Shown here: in pieces, positions 16,908 through 24,631 of the stretch
Position numbering within the stretch: the stretch's first letter is position 1
Layout: each line of letters opens with the position of its first letter
From: Streptomyces sp. NBC_00510
GTDB taxonomy: Bacteria; Actinomycetota; Actinomycetes; Streptomycetales; Streptomycetaceae
DNA: 64,000 nucleotides
Assembly (NCBI GenBank): GCA_036013505.1
Contig: CP107851.1
Span: 1,674,001-1,738,000, forward strand
Reading direction: 5' to 3'
Program-made: the position numbers and the translations under genes
The notes under the pieces: generated by a model
Databases searched by the model: none
Told to the model about the DNA's origin: nothing
What the model saw: the letters and a program-made list of their open reading frames with translations, nothing else

Positions 16908-17090
16908 CGGGCCGCGGGGGCCCCGTCCCGTCGCCCTCCGCGAGGACCACCGCCGGTCGGATCGCACCGTCAAGTCCCGAACATCAGCGACGTGACGTGC
17001 ACCGACGGCCAAGGCCTACCGGAGGCGTGTGCGCGACCGCCGACCGGCGGGACGGGCACGCACCCGCCCCCAGGACGAAGGAGCCTCGCC

Positions 17091-17624
17091 ATGCCCCGTA
17101 TCCCCCACCTCCGGCGCCGCTCGGTGCTGATGGCCGTGGCGGCCGCGGGCGCGGTCGGCGCGCTCGTGTCGCCGGGTGCCTACGCGGCGGCGCCCGCACC
17201 GGTGACCGTCACCTACGACGCCCGGGCGGCGGGCGAGTTCACCGGCGCGGTCGCCGGCGCCGTCGCCGCGTGGGCCGAGGCGGTGGACAACGTGACCTTC
17301 GTGCCGGTGGCGCCCGGCCGGGTCGCGGACGTCACCATCGTCGCCTTCGACGGCTGGTCCTACGCGGAACAGGAGGAACCCGGCCGCGGCACCGTCCACA
17401 TCGGCCGCCGGGCGGTGGACGAGGGCTACGACCCGACGCAGATCGCGACGCAGGAGCTGGGCCACATCCTCGGTCTCGACGACAAGAAGCCCGGGTCCTG
17501 CTCCAGCCTGATGTCGGGGAGCACGGCCGGCACCTCGTGCCGCAGCCTCCAGCCGGACGAGGCCGAACGGAGCCCCGTGGAGCGCATGTTCGCCGCACGC
17601 CCGCCGGTCGCCGAGGCCGCGTGA
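17091..17624 (+). CDS. Snapalysin-like secreted protein (M7 family) with altered zinc motif
   Basis: 177 aa. A signal peptide (HLRRRSVLMAVAAAG... AYAA) is followed by a mature domain that matches the small neutral protease of Streptomyces in size and layout. The zinc motif should be HExxHxxGxxD; here it reads QELGHILGLDD (residues 121-131). The first zinc ligand is Gln 121 (codon CAG at 17451-17453), while Glu 122, His 125 and Asp 131 remain. The Met-turn (SLMSG, Met 141) and a Cys pair (137, 150) are intact. GAAGGAG precedes the ATG. Catalysis is doubtful. No LysR activator gene is next to it. Confidence 0.8.
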   Translation: MPRIPHLRRRSVLMAVAAAGAVGALVSPGAYAAAPAPVTVTYDARAAGEFTGAVAGAVAAWAEAVDNVTFVPVAPGRVADVTIVAFDGWSYAEQEEPGRGTVHIGRRAVDEGYDPTQIATQELGHILGLDDKKPGSCSSLMSGSTAGTSCRSLQPDEAERSPVERMFAARPPVAEAA

Positions 17625-17637
17625 CCCCGGTCCCGGC

Positions 17638-17688
17638 AGGGCGGGGCCCGGCACACGGCGGCTTGCGCCTCATGTGCCGGGCCGCCCT
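17638..17688 (+). terminator. Hairpin after the snapalysin-like gene
   Basis: GCCCGGCACA (17646-17655) pairs with TGTGCCGGGC (17673-17682). Beyond a 2-base bulge the stem continues with AGGGC/GCCCT. It lies between the convergent snapalysin-like and roadblock genes. Moderate support. Confidence 0.5.
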
Positions 17689-17713
17689 CGGCCGCGGGCT
17701 CGTGGGGGGCGGG

Positions 17714-18088
17714 TCAGACCTCCAGGTCGGCTTCGATGCGCCTGAGCTGGTGGCGGGCCATCGCCAGGTTCGCCCGATCCTTGTCCAGCGCGACGTAGAG
17801 GAACAGCCCCTTGCCCGAGCGGCCGGTCAGCAGCCGGATCATGTGGATCTGGGTGTTGAGCGTGATCAGGATGTCCTCGATGTGCTCCTTGAGGTTGAGC
17901 ATCTCCATGGTGCGCATCTTGGCGCGGACCACGTCGGTGTTGCCCGCGGCCGCGACGGTCAGGTCGAGGTCCTTGGAGCCCCCGAGGGTGCCCAGGGCCA
18001 TGCCGCTGCCGTAGTCCACGAGAGCGACGCCCAGGACGCCCTCGATCGACGTCATTACATCCTTCAGCGCGGTCTCGGTGTTGGCCAT
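17714..18088 (-). CDS. Roadblock/LC7 domain protein (third of three)
   Basis: 124 aa, one roadblock/LC7 (MglB-like) domain: ALKDVMTSIEGVLGVALVDY, then MLNLKEHIEDILITL and TGRSGKGLFLYVALDKDRANLA. Such proteins dimerise and usually act as GAPs or scaffolds for Ras-like GTPases. A good ribosome site (GGAAGTGAG) precedes ATG 18088. It is 116 bp behind roadblock 2, so it may have its own promoter. No GTPase or histidine-kinase-like conservon gene is adjacent. Confidence 0.88.
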   Translation of the reverse strand: MANTETALKDVMTSIEGVLGVALVDYGSGMALGTLGGSKDLDLTVAAAGNTDVVRAKMRTMEMLNLKEHIEDILITLNTQIHMIRLLTGRSGKGLFLYVALDKDRANLAMARHQLRRIEADLEV

Positions 18089-18204
18089 TGCGGTCTCACT
18101 TCCTTGTCGTTGAGTTCTCTGACGTGACGAATGCCTGGGTCCGGTAACGGCGCGGCCGCGTGCGGTGCCCGACGGCTTGTCGGCTGATGAGCTGGGTCCT
18201 ACGG

Positions 18205-18681
18205 TCATTTCCGCTCCTGACGTTGGAGCGCGAGGTCGACGAGATCCTCGATCCGTCGACTGGATCGGCGTGCCTCCAGGTGCAGGCGGCCCACGTTGGA
18301 GCCGGGTCCCGCCACCAGGGCGAGGGCCATGGCCCCGCCGGCGGCGTAGGCGGCGATGTACCCGCGGTCGCCCCTGACGAGCAGTTCCCGGAAGCCGCCG
18401 CATTCGGTGGCCTCCGTGATGCGGGCCGCCACGCCCAGTGCCGCGGCGGTCAGCGCGGCGACCCCCTCCGGTTCCGGCCCGCTCAGGTCGTGCGCGACGA
18501 CCAGGCCGTCGACGCTGGCGACGAGCCCGCCCGTCAGGTGCGGCACCCTCGCCCGCAGGCTCCGGAGTTCGGCCAGTACATCGGCTTCGAGTGCCACCAG
18601 CTGTCTCCTTCCGGCGAGCTGCCGCAGAGCCTTCCTCCACGGTCGTTCGGCGGGCGCCGGGCGGGTCGGCAGGGCGCTCAC
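18205..18681 (-). CDS. Roadblock/LC7 domain protein (second of three)
   Basis: 158 aa. A basic N-terminal extension (ERPWRKALRQLAGRRQ) is followed by a roadblock domain: LRARVPHLTGGLVASVDGLVVAHDL, then ECGGFRELLVRGDRGYIAAYAAG, trimmed in the middle. The C-terminal helix (RRSSRRIEDLVDLALQRQ) is basic. GTG 18681 overlaps the stop of the DUF4388-like gene (GTGA), which implies a coupled product. More divergent than the other two roadblock proteins of this operon. Confidence 0.85.
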   Translation of the reverse strand: MSALPTRPAPAERPWRKALRQLAGRRQLVALEADVLAELRSLRARVPHLTGGLVASVDGLVVAHDLSGPEPEGVAALTAAALGVAARITEATECGGFRELLVRGDRGYIAAYAAGGAMALALVAGPGSNVGRLHLEARRSSRRIEDLVDLALQRQERK

Positions 18682-19643
18682 AGGCGGGCCTCCAGGGCGG
18701 CACGAAGTCGTAGCAACAGGGCGACTGAGGGATCGGAGGACGACAGGACCGCCGGCTGCGGTCCGCCGTGGGCGAAGGGCGCAGGCGCCACCGGTGGCAG
18801 CGGCGCGGGCGGCACCGACGCGGGCGGCACGGGCGCTGAGCGCGCCGGAGCCGCGGGTGCCTGGGCGCGGACCGGCATGCTGATCCGGCCGGTCGCGGCC
18901 AGCCGACGGACGTCCAGCAGGGTCGCGAAGGCGGAACGTCCCAGGTGCCAGGCGATCTGGACCGGCGTACGGGATCCGTCCGCCGCCGCCAGCACCGCCA
19001 ATTGGGCGGGCGTGGGGGCCCTGGCCCGGCCGCCCCGCACCTCGCCCTCGGAGCGGGGGACGACGGGGCCGGCGTCGGTGTCGTCCCACGGCCAGGCCCG
19101 CTCCAGTTGCGCGCGGCGCCGCTGCGCCTCCCTGGCCACGCGCTGGGCGGGGACCGGCCGGGAGATGGGACCCAGCCGGGAGGTGGCACCCGGCTGGAAC
19201 CGGTCGGGTTCCGAGTCGGGCAGCAGGGTGAAGTAGGCGGCGTCGAAGAGCGCCAGCAGGTGGCACAGCTCGAGCTCCCCGCGGGCCACCCGCCCGGTGT
19301 CGACGAGGTGCCCGCCGACGCCACGCTCGGCGCTCGCGGTGGTGACCGCCTCGCGCCACTGGTCCGGGGAGAGCAGCCCGCAGGCCATGAGCCGTACCCC
19401 GAGGTCGGGGGCGCAGGGGCTCTCGGCGTGGACGATCGCCCCCTCGCGCAGGTAGACCGCCCCCGCCGATCCGTACAGCGCCCCGCTGGCCCTCGCCTCC
19501 GCGAGCCGGGCCAGCGCGGCGGTGAAGGCGTACGCGCCCACCACCCCGGCGCGGACCTGGGCCGGCGCGCCACCGCGCGCCGGAATGCGCCGGGGCAGAC
19601 CGCGCACGGCCAGTGCCGGCCGCCCCGCCTCCGTGCCCGTCAT
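18678..19643 (-). CDS. DUF4388/PatA-N-like protein with proline-rich linker
   Basis: 321 aa. Residues 30-150 resemble the DUF4388 module (GALYGSAGAVYLREGAIVHAE; LLSPDQWREAV; CHLLALFDAAYFTLLPD). Then comes an Arg/Ala-rich segment, a short winged-helix-like region (PTPAQLAVLAAADGSRTP; LLDVRRLAATGRI), a Pro/Ala linker (about residues 265-300) and a final amphipathic helix (VALLLRLRAALEARL). ATG 19643 overlaps the stop of roadblock 1, and its own stop overlaps the start of roadblock 2. Probably the hub that links the roadblock dimers; role inferred. Confidence 0.7.
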   Translation of the reverse strand: MTGTEAGRPALAVRGLPRRIPARGGAPAQVRAGVVGAYAFTAALARLAEARASGALYGSAGAVYLREGAIVHAESPCAPDLGVRLMACGLLSPDQWREAVTTASAERGVGGHLVDTGRVARGELELCHLLALFDAAYFTLLPDSEPDRFQPGATSRLGPISRPVPAQRVAREAQRRRAQLERAWPWDDTDAGPVVPRSEGEVRGGRARAPTPAQLAVLAAADGSRTPVQIAWHLGRSAFATLLDVRRLAATGRISMPVRAQAPAAPARSAPVPPASVPPAPLPPVAPAPFAHGGPQPAVLSSSDPSVALLLRLRAALEARL

Positions 19644-20023
19644 ACGAGCACCAGCCGCTCGGCGATGGACTGCAGCCCGAGCCGGGCGACGGCCAGGTTG
19701 GCCATCGACCGGTCCAGCCACAGGTAGAGGATGACGTCGCTGTCGAAGGAGGTGTCGAGGAAGCGGATGAGGTGGTAACTCCCCGGGGCGGTGATGATGA
19801 TGTCCTCGACCGGCACCCTTCCGGACTCCTTCGCGGTGAAGGTACCGCCCTCCACGACCGCCCGCGCCGCCTCGGTGGTGTCCGCGGCGGCCGCCTCGTG
19901 ACCGTGTCCCGGCTCCTGCCCGACCGCCCCGAGGAGCAGGCCGCTGCTCCAGTCGACCACGCTCGCCCCGAGCACACCGGGAATCGCCAGCGCCTCGGAA
20001 AGGCACTCGTCTATGCCGGGCAC
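19640..20023 (-). CDS. Roadblock/LC7 domain protein (first of three)
   Basis: 127 aa with one roadblock domain: CLSEALAIPGVLGASVVDWS, a central AAADTTEAARAVVEGG, VEDIIITAPGSYHLIRFL, and SDVILYLWLDRSMANLAVAR. GTG 20023 is preferred to GTG 20029 because GAAGG (20031-20035) is then 7 bp away rather than 1. It is the first gene of a tightly overlapping run with the DUF4388-like and second roadblock genes. Confidence 0.87.
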   Translation of the reverse strand: MPGIDECLSEALAIPGVLGASVVDWSSGLLLGAVGQEPGHGHEAAAADTTEAARAVVEGGTFTAKESGRVPVEDIIITAPGSYHLIRFLDTSFDSDVILYLWLDRSMANLAVARLGLQSIAERLVLV

Positions 20024-20158
20024 GCGCACCCCTTCGCCGCCACTTCTGGTATACGGAACAGCACGGAACGTTACTCATCCCGTACGCGAAAAAGGTGAGT
20101 TGGGGCATTTTCCGGAGGCATGTGCGGGCGACTCGCTAGGATTCGCCGCCCCTTGTGA

Positions 20159-21502
20159 TCAGTCGGCGCAATTGTCCTCTGGACCGCCCCTGGCGATCCG
20201 CGCGAGGACGCCCAGCGCGTCGCCCAGGACCTGCGGGGACGGCGAGGCGAGGCCGATCCGTACGGCGTGCGGCGCGCTGCCGCGGCCCGCGGCGAAGGCG
20301 GCCGCGGGGGTGACGGCGATGCCCTGCCGGGCGGCGGCCGCGACGAAGGTGTCGGCGCGCCAGGGCCCGGGCAGCCGCCACCAGCAGAAGCAGGCACGCG
20401 GATCCGCCGTGACCGAGAACCCGGCGAGGCGCTCGGCGGCGATGCGGGCCCGCGCGGCCGCGTCACGCCGCTTGGCCGCCACCACCGCGTCCACGGCGCC
20501 GTCGGCGATCCACCGGCAGGCGGCGGCCAGCGCGAAACCGGAGGCCGCCGTGGCCGCCGAGCGCAAGGCCGCGGAAACCGGGGCGGATAGCTCCCGCGGA
20601 GTGAGCACGACGCCGGCGGTGAGCCCGGGGGCGAGCCGCTTGGAGAGGCTGTCGACCAGGACCACGCGGTCGGGGGCGTACGCCGCGAGCGGCGGCGGGG
20701 CGTCCGCGGCGAGGAATCCCCAGACGGCGTCCTCGACGGCGTGCAGGCCCAGCCGGCCGAGGGTGTCGGCGAGTTCGGCCCGGCGGCCCTCCGGCATGGT
20801 GACGCCGAGCGGATTGTGCAGGGTGGGCTGGGTGTAGAGCGCGTGCAGCGGGGCGGCCCGGTGGAGTTCCGCGAGGGCGTCGGGACGCAACCCGTGCTCG
20901 TCGCAGGCGACGGGGACGAGCGCGATCCCGAGCCGCGTGGCGAGCGCCTTGACCACGGGGTAGGTGAGCGCCTCCACGGCGAGCCGGCCGCCGGGCGGGA
21001 CGAGCGCGGCCAGGGCGGCGGCGATGGCCTGGCGTCCGTTGCCCGCGAAGAGCAGCCGCCCGGGGTCGGGGCGTGGGCCGGTACGGGCGAGCAGTTCGGC
21101 GAAGGCGTCGCGCGCGGCCGGGGTGCCCGCGGCGGTCAGCGGGCGCAGCGCGGCACCGAGGACGTCGGGGCGCTGCAGCGCGGCGAGCGCAGGGGCGAGC
21201 AGCTGCGACTGGCCCTCGGCGACGGGGTGGCTCAGCTCCAGGTCGATCCGCTGGGGTGCCGGCTCGGCGAGGGCGGGTCCCGTGGCGGGCGGTGCGGCAC
21301 GCACGAAGGTGCCGCGTCCCACCTCGCCCACGACCAGGCCGCGGCGGGCGAGTTCGGCGTAGACGCGGATCGCCGTGGAGTTGGCGATGCCGTGCGCCCG
21401 CGCGAAGGTCCGCTGCGGTACGAGCCGGTCGCCGGGGCGCAGCCGTCCGGCGGCGATGTCGGCCGCCACGGCGTCGGCGACCGTGCGGTAGTCGTCCCTC
21501 AC
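20159..21502 (-). CDS. MocR-type regulator: GntR winged helix fused to aminotransferase class I fold
   Basis: 447 aa. The GntR/WhiC-type HTH (DDYRTVADAVAADIAAGRLRPGDRL, trimmed; then STAIRVYAELARRGLVVGEVGRGTFV) is followed by a PLP aminotransferase fold: TQPTLHNPLGVTMP, AVEDAVWGFLA, and the PLP-Lys region VLVDSLSKRLAPGL. It starts at GTG 21502 and is divergent from an alpha/beta hydrolase gene. The gap holds two 13-bp direct repeats, the operator style of MocR proteins such as PdxR and GabR. Effector unknown; probably pyridoxal phosphate plus an amine. Confidence 0.87.
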   Translation of the reverse strand: MRDDYRTVADAVAADIAAGRLRPGDRLVPQRTFARAHGIANSTAIRVYAELARRGLVVGEVGRGTFVRAAPPATGPALAEPAPQRIDLELSHPVAEGQSQLLAPALAALQRPDVLGAALRPLTAAGTPAARDAFAELLARTGPRPDPGRLLFAGNGRQAIAAALAALVPPGGRLAVEALTYPVVKALATRLGIALVPVACDEHGLRPDALAELHRAAPLHALYTQPTLHNPLGVTMPEGRRAELADTLGRLGLHAVEDAVWGFLAADAPPPLAAYAPDRVVLVDSLSKRLAPGLTAGVVLTPRELSAPVSAALRSAATAASGFALAAACRWIADGAVDAVVAAKRRDAAARARIAAERLAGFSVTADPRACFCWWRLPGPWRADTFVAAAARQGIAVTPAAAFAAGRGSAPHAVRIGLASPSPQVLGDALGVLARIARGGPEDNCAD

Positions 21503-21526
21503 TGTTCCCCCTTTGAAGCGATTCCC

Positions 21527-21582
21527 CTATTGCACCGAGAGCAAAGATGCTATTGCACCGAGCGGGGCGGGGAACCTAGCAT
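21527..21582. promoter_or_regulatory. Direct-repeat operator and hydrolase promoter
   Basis: CTATTGCACCGAG occurs twice in the same direction (21527-21539 and 21550-21562; 23 bp start to start). The second copy includes TTGCAC (21553-21558), which with TAGCAT (21577-21582, 18-bp spacer) makes a promoter for the hydrolase gene at 21613. A MocR protein bound to both repeats would cover the -35 box. Confidence 0.65.
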
Positions 21583-21612
21583 CGCGGTCAACTCCCCTGC
21601 GGGACGGCGAAC

Positions 21613-22443
21613 ATGCGAGACGAGGCGATCCCCTTGGCGACGGCATCGGTCAACGGCGTCACACTGGCGTACGACGACGAGGGGGACGGGCCCGGCACCC
21701 CCCTGGTGCTGGTGCACGGCCATCCCTTCGACCGCTCGATGTGGGCCCCGCAGGTCCCCGCGGCGGCGGCCGGCCGCCGGGTGGTCGTGCCGGACCTGCG
21801 CGGCTACGGCGCGAGCGAGGTGGTCCCGGGGGTCACCCCGCTGGAGACCTTCGCGCGCGACATCGCCGCCCTGATGGACCACCTGGGCGTACCGGAGGCC
21901 GTCGTCGGCGGGCTGTCGATGGGCGGTCAGATCGTCATGGAGTTCCAGCGGCTGTTCCCCGGCCGGGTGGCCGGGCTCGTGCTCGCCGACACCTTCCCCG
22001 GCGCCGAGACGGCGGAGGGGCGGCGGGCCCGGGACGCGATGGCCGAGCGGCTGCCGGCCGAGGGGATGGCCGGCTACGCCAGCGAGGTGCTCGACCGGAT
22101 GATCACGCCCCGCAACGTGACCGCGCTCCCCGAAGTGGCCGCGCACGTGCTGCGGATGATGCGCGGCACCTCCCCGGAGGGCGCCGCGGCGGCCCTGCGC
22201 GGCCGGGCCCGGCGGCCCGACTACGGGGCCGTGCTGACCGCGGTCCGGGTGCCCACGCTGATCGTGGTCGGCCGGGACGACGTGTACACCCCCGTCGCCG
22301 AGGCCGAGGCCATGCACGCGGCTGTCCGCGGCTCGCGGCTCGTGGTCGTCGAGGACGCCGGGCACCTGCCGAACCTGGAGCGGCCCGAGGAGTTCAACGA
22401 CGCTCTGCGGCGGTTCCTCGACGTCCTCGACGTGCGTCCCTGA
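21613..22443 (+). CDS. Alpha/beta hydrolase
   Basis: 276 aa, canonical alpha/beta-hydrolase fold. It shows LVLVHGHPFDRSMW (oxyanion region), DLRGYGAS, nucleophile elbow GLSMGGQI, the acid strand VGRDDVYTP, and the catalytic His in EDAGHLPNLERPEEF. No signal peptide. It is the only likely structural target of the adjacent MocR regulator. Possible roles are esterase or C-C hydrolase; substrate unknown. Confidence 0.85.
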   Translation: MRDEAIPLATASVNGVTLAYDDEGDGPGTPLVLVHGHPFDRSMWAPQVPAAAAGRRVVVPDLRGYGASEVVPGVTPLETFARDIAALMDHLGVPEAVVGGLSMGGQIVMEFQRLFPGRVAGLVLADTFPGAETAEGRRARDAMAERLPAEGMAGYASEVLDRMITPRNVTALPEVAAHVLRMMRGTSPEGAAAALRGRARRPDYGAVLTAVRVPTLIVVGRDDVYTPVAEAEAMHAAVRGSRLVVVEDAGHLPNLERPEEFNDALRRFLDVLDVRP

Positions 22444-22474
22444 GCCGGTGGACGCCGTGCCCCCGCCCCTGTGC

Positions 22475-24631
22475 TCAGGGCGTGGTGTCGACCAGCGAGA
22501 GCGAGTGGAGGCGGTCGGGCGGGCCGGGCCTCGCGTAGTACCAGCCCTGCGCGGTGTCGCAGCCCAGCGCGCGCAGGTGCTCGGCCTGGGTGCCGGTCTC
22601 GACGCCCTCCACCGTCACCGACAGCCCGAGGGTGTGCGCCAGGTCGACGACGATCTCCACGATCTTCACGTCCACCGGGTCGGCCTGCTGCTGCTGCATC
22701 CCGCGCGTGAAGGAGCGGTCGAGCTTGAGCGTGGTGATGGGCAGCCGGCGCAGGGAGGCGAGGTTGGAGTAGCCGGTGCCGAAGTCGTCGAGGGCGATGG
22801 CCATGCCGAGTTCGGCGAACTCCCGCAACGGGCGCAGCAGTTCCTCGTCGGCGCCGATGAAGGCGCTCTCGGTGACCTCCAGGCACAGCGCGGTCGGCTC
22901 CAGCCCGGCGTCCTTGATCACCGCGAGGGTCTCCGGGACGAGGCCGGGGTGGCCGAGCTGGGCCGGGGAGAGGTTGACGTTGATCCGCAGCGGGTGGCCG
23001 TCGCTGCGCGGGAACTGCCAGTCCCGGGCCTGCCAGGCGGCCTGCTGCAGCACCCAGTGGCCGAGCGGCACGATCAGCCCGGTGCTCTCGGCGAGCGGGA
23101 TGAACTGGTCGGGACCGAGGATCCCGTGCACCGGATGGCACCAGCGCACCAGTGCCTCGGCGCCGCGGACGCTGCCGTCGCCGAGCCGTACCAGCGGCTG
23201 GTACTCGATGAAGAACTCGCCGCGCTCCAGGGCCGTCGGCAGCCGGTTGGTCAGCCCGTGCCGGGTGATGGCGCGCGCGTCGGAGTCGGGGTCGGCCAGC
23301 TCGAAGCGGTTCCCGCCCGCGGCCTTGGCCCGGTACATCGTGATGTCGGCGCTGCGCAGCACCTCGGCGGGGCCCAGGGAGCCGGCCTGGCCCTCGACGA
23401 TGCCGATGCTGCACCGTACGGACAGCTCGCGGCCGTCCACCCGGATCGGGTCGGCCAGCGCGGCCAGGATCAGGTCGGCGAGGCCGGTGATGTCCGCGCG
23501 GCTGGCGGGGTTGACGACCAGTGCGGCGAACTCGTCGCCGCCGATGCGGGCCACGAGCTGGTCGGGCGAGCTGACGCAGGCCTGGAGGCGTTCGGCGACG
23601 GCGACCAGGAGCCGGTCGCCGATGGCGTGGCCGAGGCTGTCGTTGACGTCCTTGAAGCCGTCCAGGTCGAGGTAGCAGACGCCGACGCCCACGCCCTCGG
23701 GGCCGTTCAGCGTCTGCTCCAGGCGCTCGAAGAAGAGGTTGCGGTTGGCCAGGCCGGTGAGCGCGTCGTGGGTCGCCTCGTGCCGGAGCCGCTCGCTGAG
23801 CAGGCGCTCCTCGGTGATGTCCTCCATCAGCGCGAGCATGTACTGCGGGGTCCCGCCGGCGTCGCGCAGCAGGGAGACCGTCAGGTTGGTCCACAGCGCG
23901 GTGCCGTCGGGCCGGTAGTAGGCCTTCTCGATGCGGTAGTGGTCGCGCTCGCCCCGGTTGAGCTGGCGCTGCATCTCCCAGACCTCGGGGGCGTCGTCGG
24001 GGTGCGCCCAGTCGTAGACGTTCCTGCTGCGGATGTGGCGTTCCAGGCCGCCGAACATGGTGGTGAGGGCGGCGTTGACGTCCAGGATGCGGCCGTCCAT
24101 GTCGGCGATGCCGATGCCTATGGACGCGTCCTGGAAGACCGCCCGGAAACGGACCTCGCTCTCGTGCAGGGCCTGCTCGGTGGCGGCCCGGGCGGCCAGC
24201 GCCGCCTTGGAGAGGGCCTCCTGCTCGGTCCGCGTGCGTTCCTGCAGGGCGCGGGCGTACCCGGCGGCCACCCAGTGCTGGAGGCGGTTGCAGCGGGTGC
24301 GGCCGTCCTCGGGGAACAGGGCGGGGCCGGGCGGGCAGTACAGCAGCAGGTAGGCGTCGACGACGTCGAGGATGCGGGGCAGCGCCTCGGGGTCGGTGCA
24401 GTGCGCGGCCACGAGCGCGGCGCCGACCTCCGCGGCCGGGCGGGGGTCGAAGGGCTGCGCGCGCAGCGTGGCGTCCAGACGCGCGGCGAGCGGGAGCAGG
24501 TACTCCTCGAACTCGCCGCGTGTCATGGAGGTGGCGGTGGCCGGGTAGATCGCCCGGCTCCAGATGATCGCGAAGCGCCGCAGGCTGTCGGCGGGCTCCG
24601 GCTCCGGGCCGGGCTCCCTGCTCACGGTCAC
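22475..24631 (-). CDS. rmdA: PAS-GGDEF-EAL c-di-GMP turnover protein (RmdA-like)
   Basis: 718 aa, cytoplasmic. An N-terminal helical region (about 1-150) is followed by a PAS/PAC unit (FRAVFQDASIGIGIADMDG; MEDITEERL), GGDEF (ARIGGDEFAAL intact) and EAL (GAEALVRW, NVNLSP, LEVTES, ALDDFGTGYSNL, VEGVET all present). The allosteric RxxD site before GGDEF is degenerate (SSPD). Both enzymatic halves keep their key residues, so net activity cannot be assigned. Layout and size match Streptomyces RmdA. GTG 24631 overlaps the stop of the DUF574 methyltransferase gene (GTGA). Confidence 0.88.
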   Translation of the reverse strand: MTVSREPGPEPEPADSLRRFAIIWSRAIYPATATSMTRGEFEEYLLPLAARLDATLRAQPFDPRPAAEVGAALVAAHCTDPEALPRILDVVDAYLLLYCPPGPALFPEDGRTRCNRLQHWVAAGYARALQERTRTEQEALSKAALAARAATEQALHESEVRFRAVFQDASIGIGIADMDGRILDVNAALTTMFGGLERHIRSRNVYDWAHPDDAPEVWEMQRQLNRGERDHYRIEKAYYRPDGTALWTNLTVSLLRDAGGTPQYMLALMEDITEERLLSERLRHEATHDALTGLANRNLFFERLEQTLNGPEGVGVGVCYLDLDGFKDVNDSLGHAIGDRLLVAVAERLQACVSSPDQLVARIGGDEFAALVVNPASRADITGLADLILAALADPIRVDGRELSVRCSIGIVEGQAGSLGPAEVLRSADITMYRAKAAGGNRFELADPDSDARAITRHGLTNRLPTALERGEFFIEYQPLVRLGDGSVRGAEALVRWCHPVHGILGPDQFIPLAESTGLIVPLGHWVLQQAAWQARDWQFPRSDGHPLRINVNLSPAQLGHPGLVPETLAVIKDAGLEPTALCLEVTESAFIGADEELLRPLREFAELGMAIALDDFGTGYSNLASLRRLPITTLKLDRSFTRGMQQQQADPVDVKIVEIVVDLAHTLGLSVTVEGVETGTQAEHLRALGCDTAQGWYYARPGPPDRLHSLSLVDTTP

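Noticed and set aside
15470-18127. An 885-codon open frame on the plus strand over the acyl-CoA dehydrogenase, lipoprotein and snapalysin region
   Set aside because: It crosses several real genes in a wrong frame and has Arg/Gly-rich composition with no domain.
17714-19573. A fusion of the third roadblock domain with a long upstream N-terminal extension
   Set aside because: The extension reads out of frame through the two upstream genes. A good ribosome site and ATG at 18088 define the separate protein.
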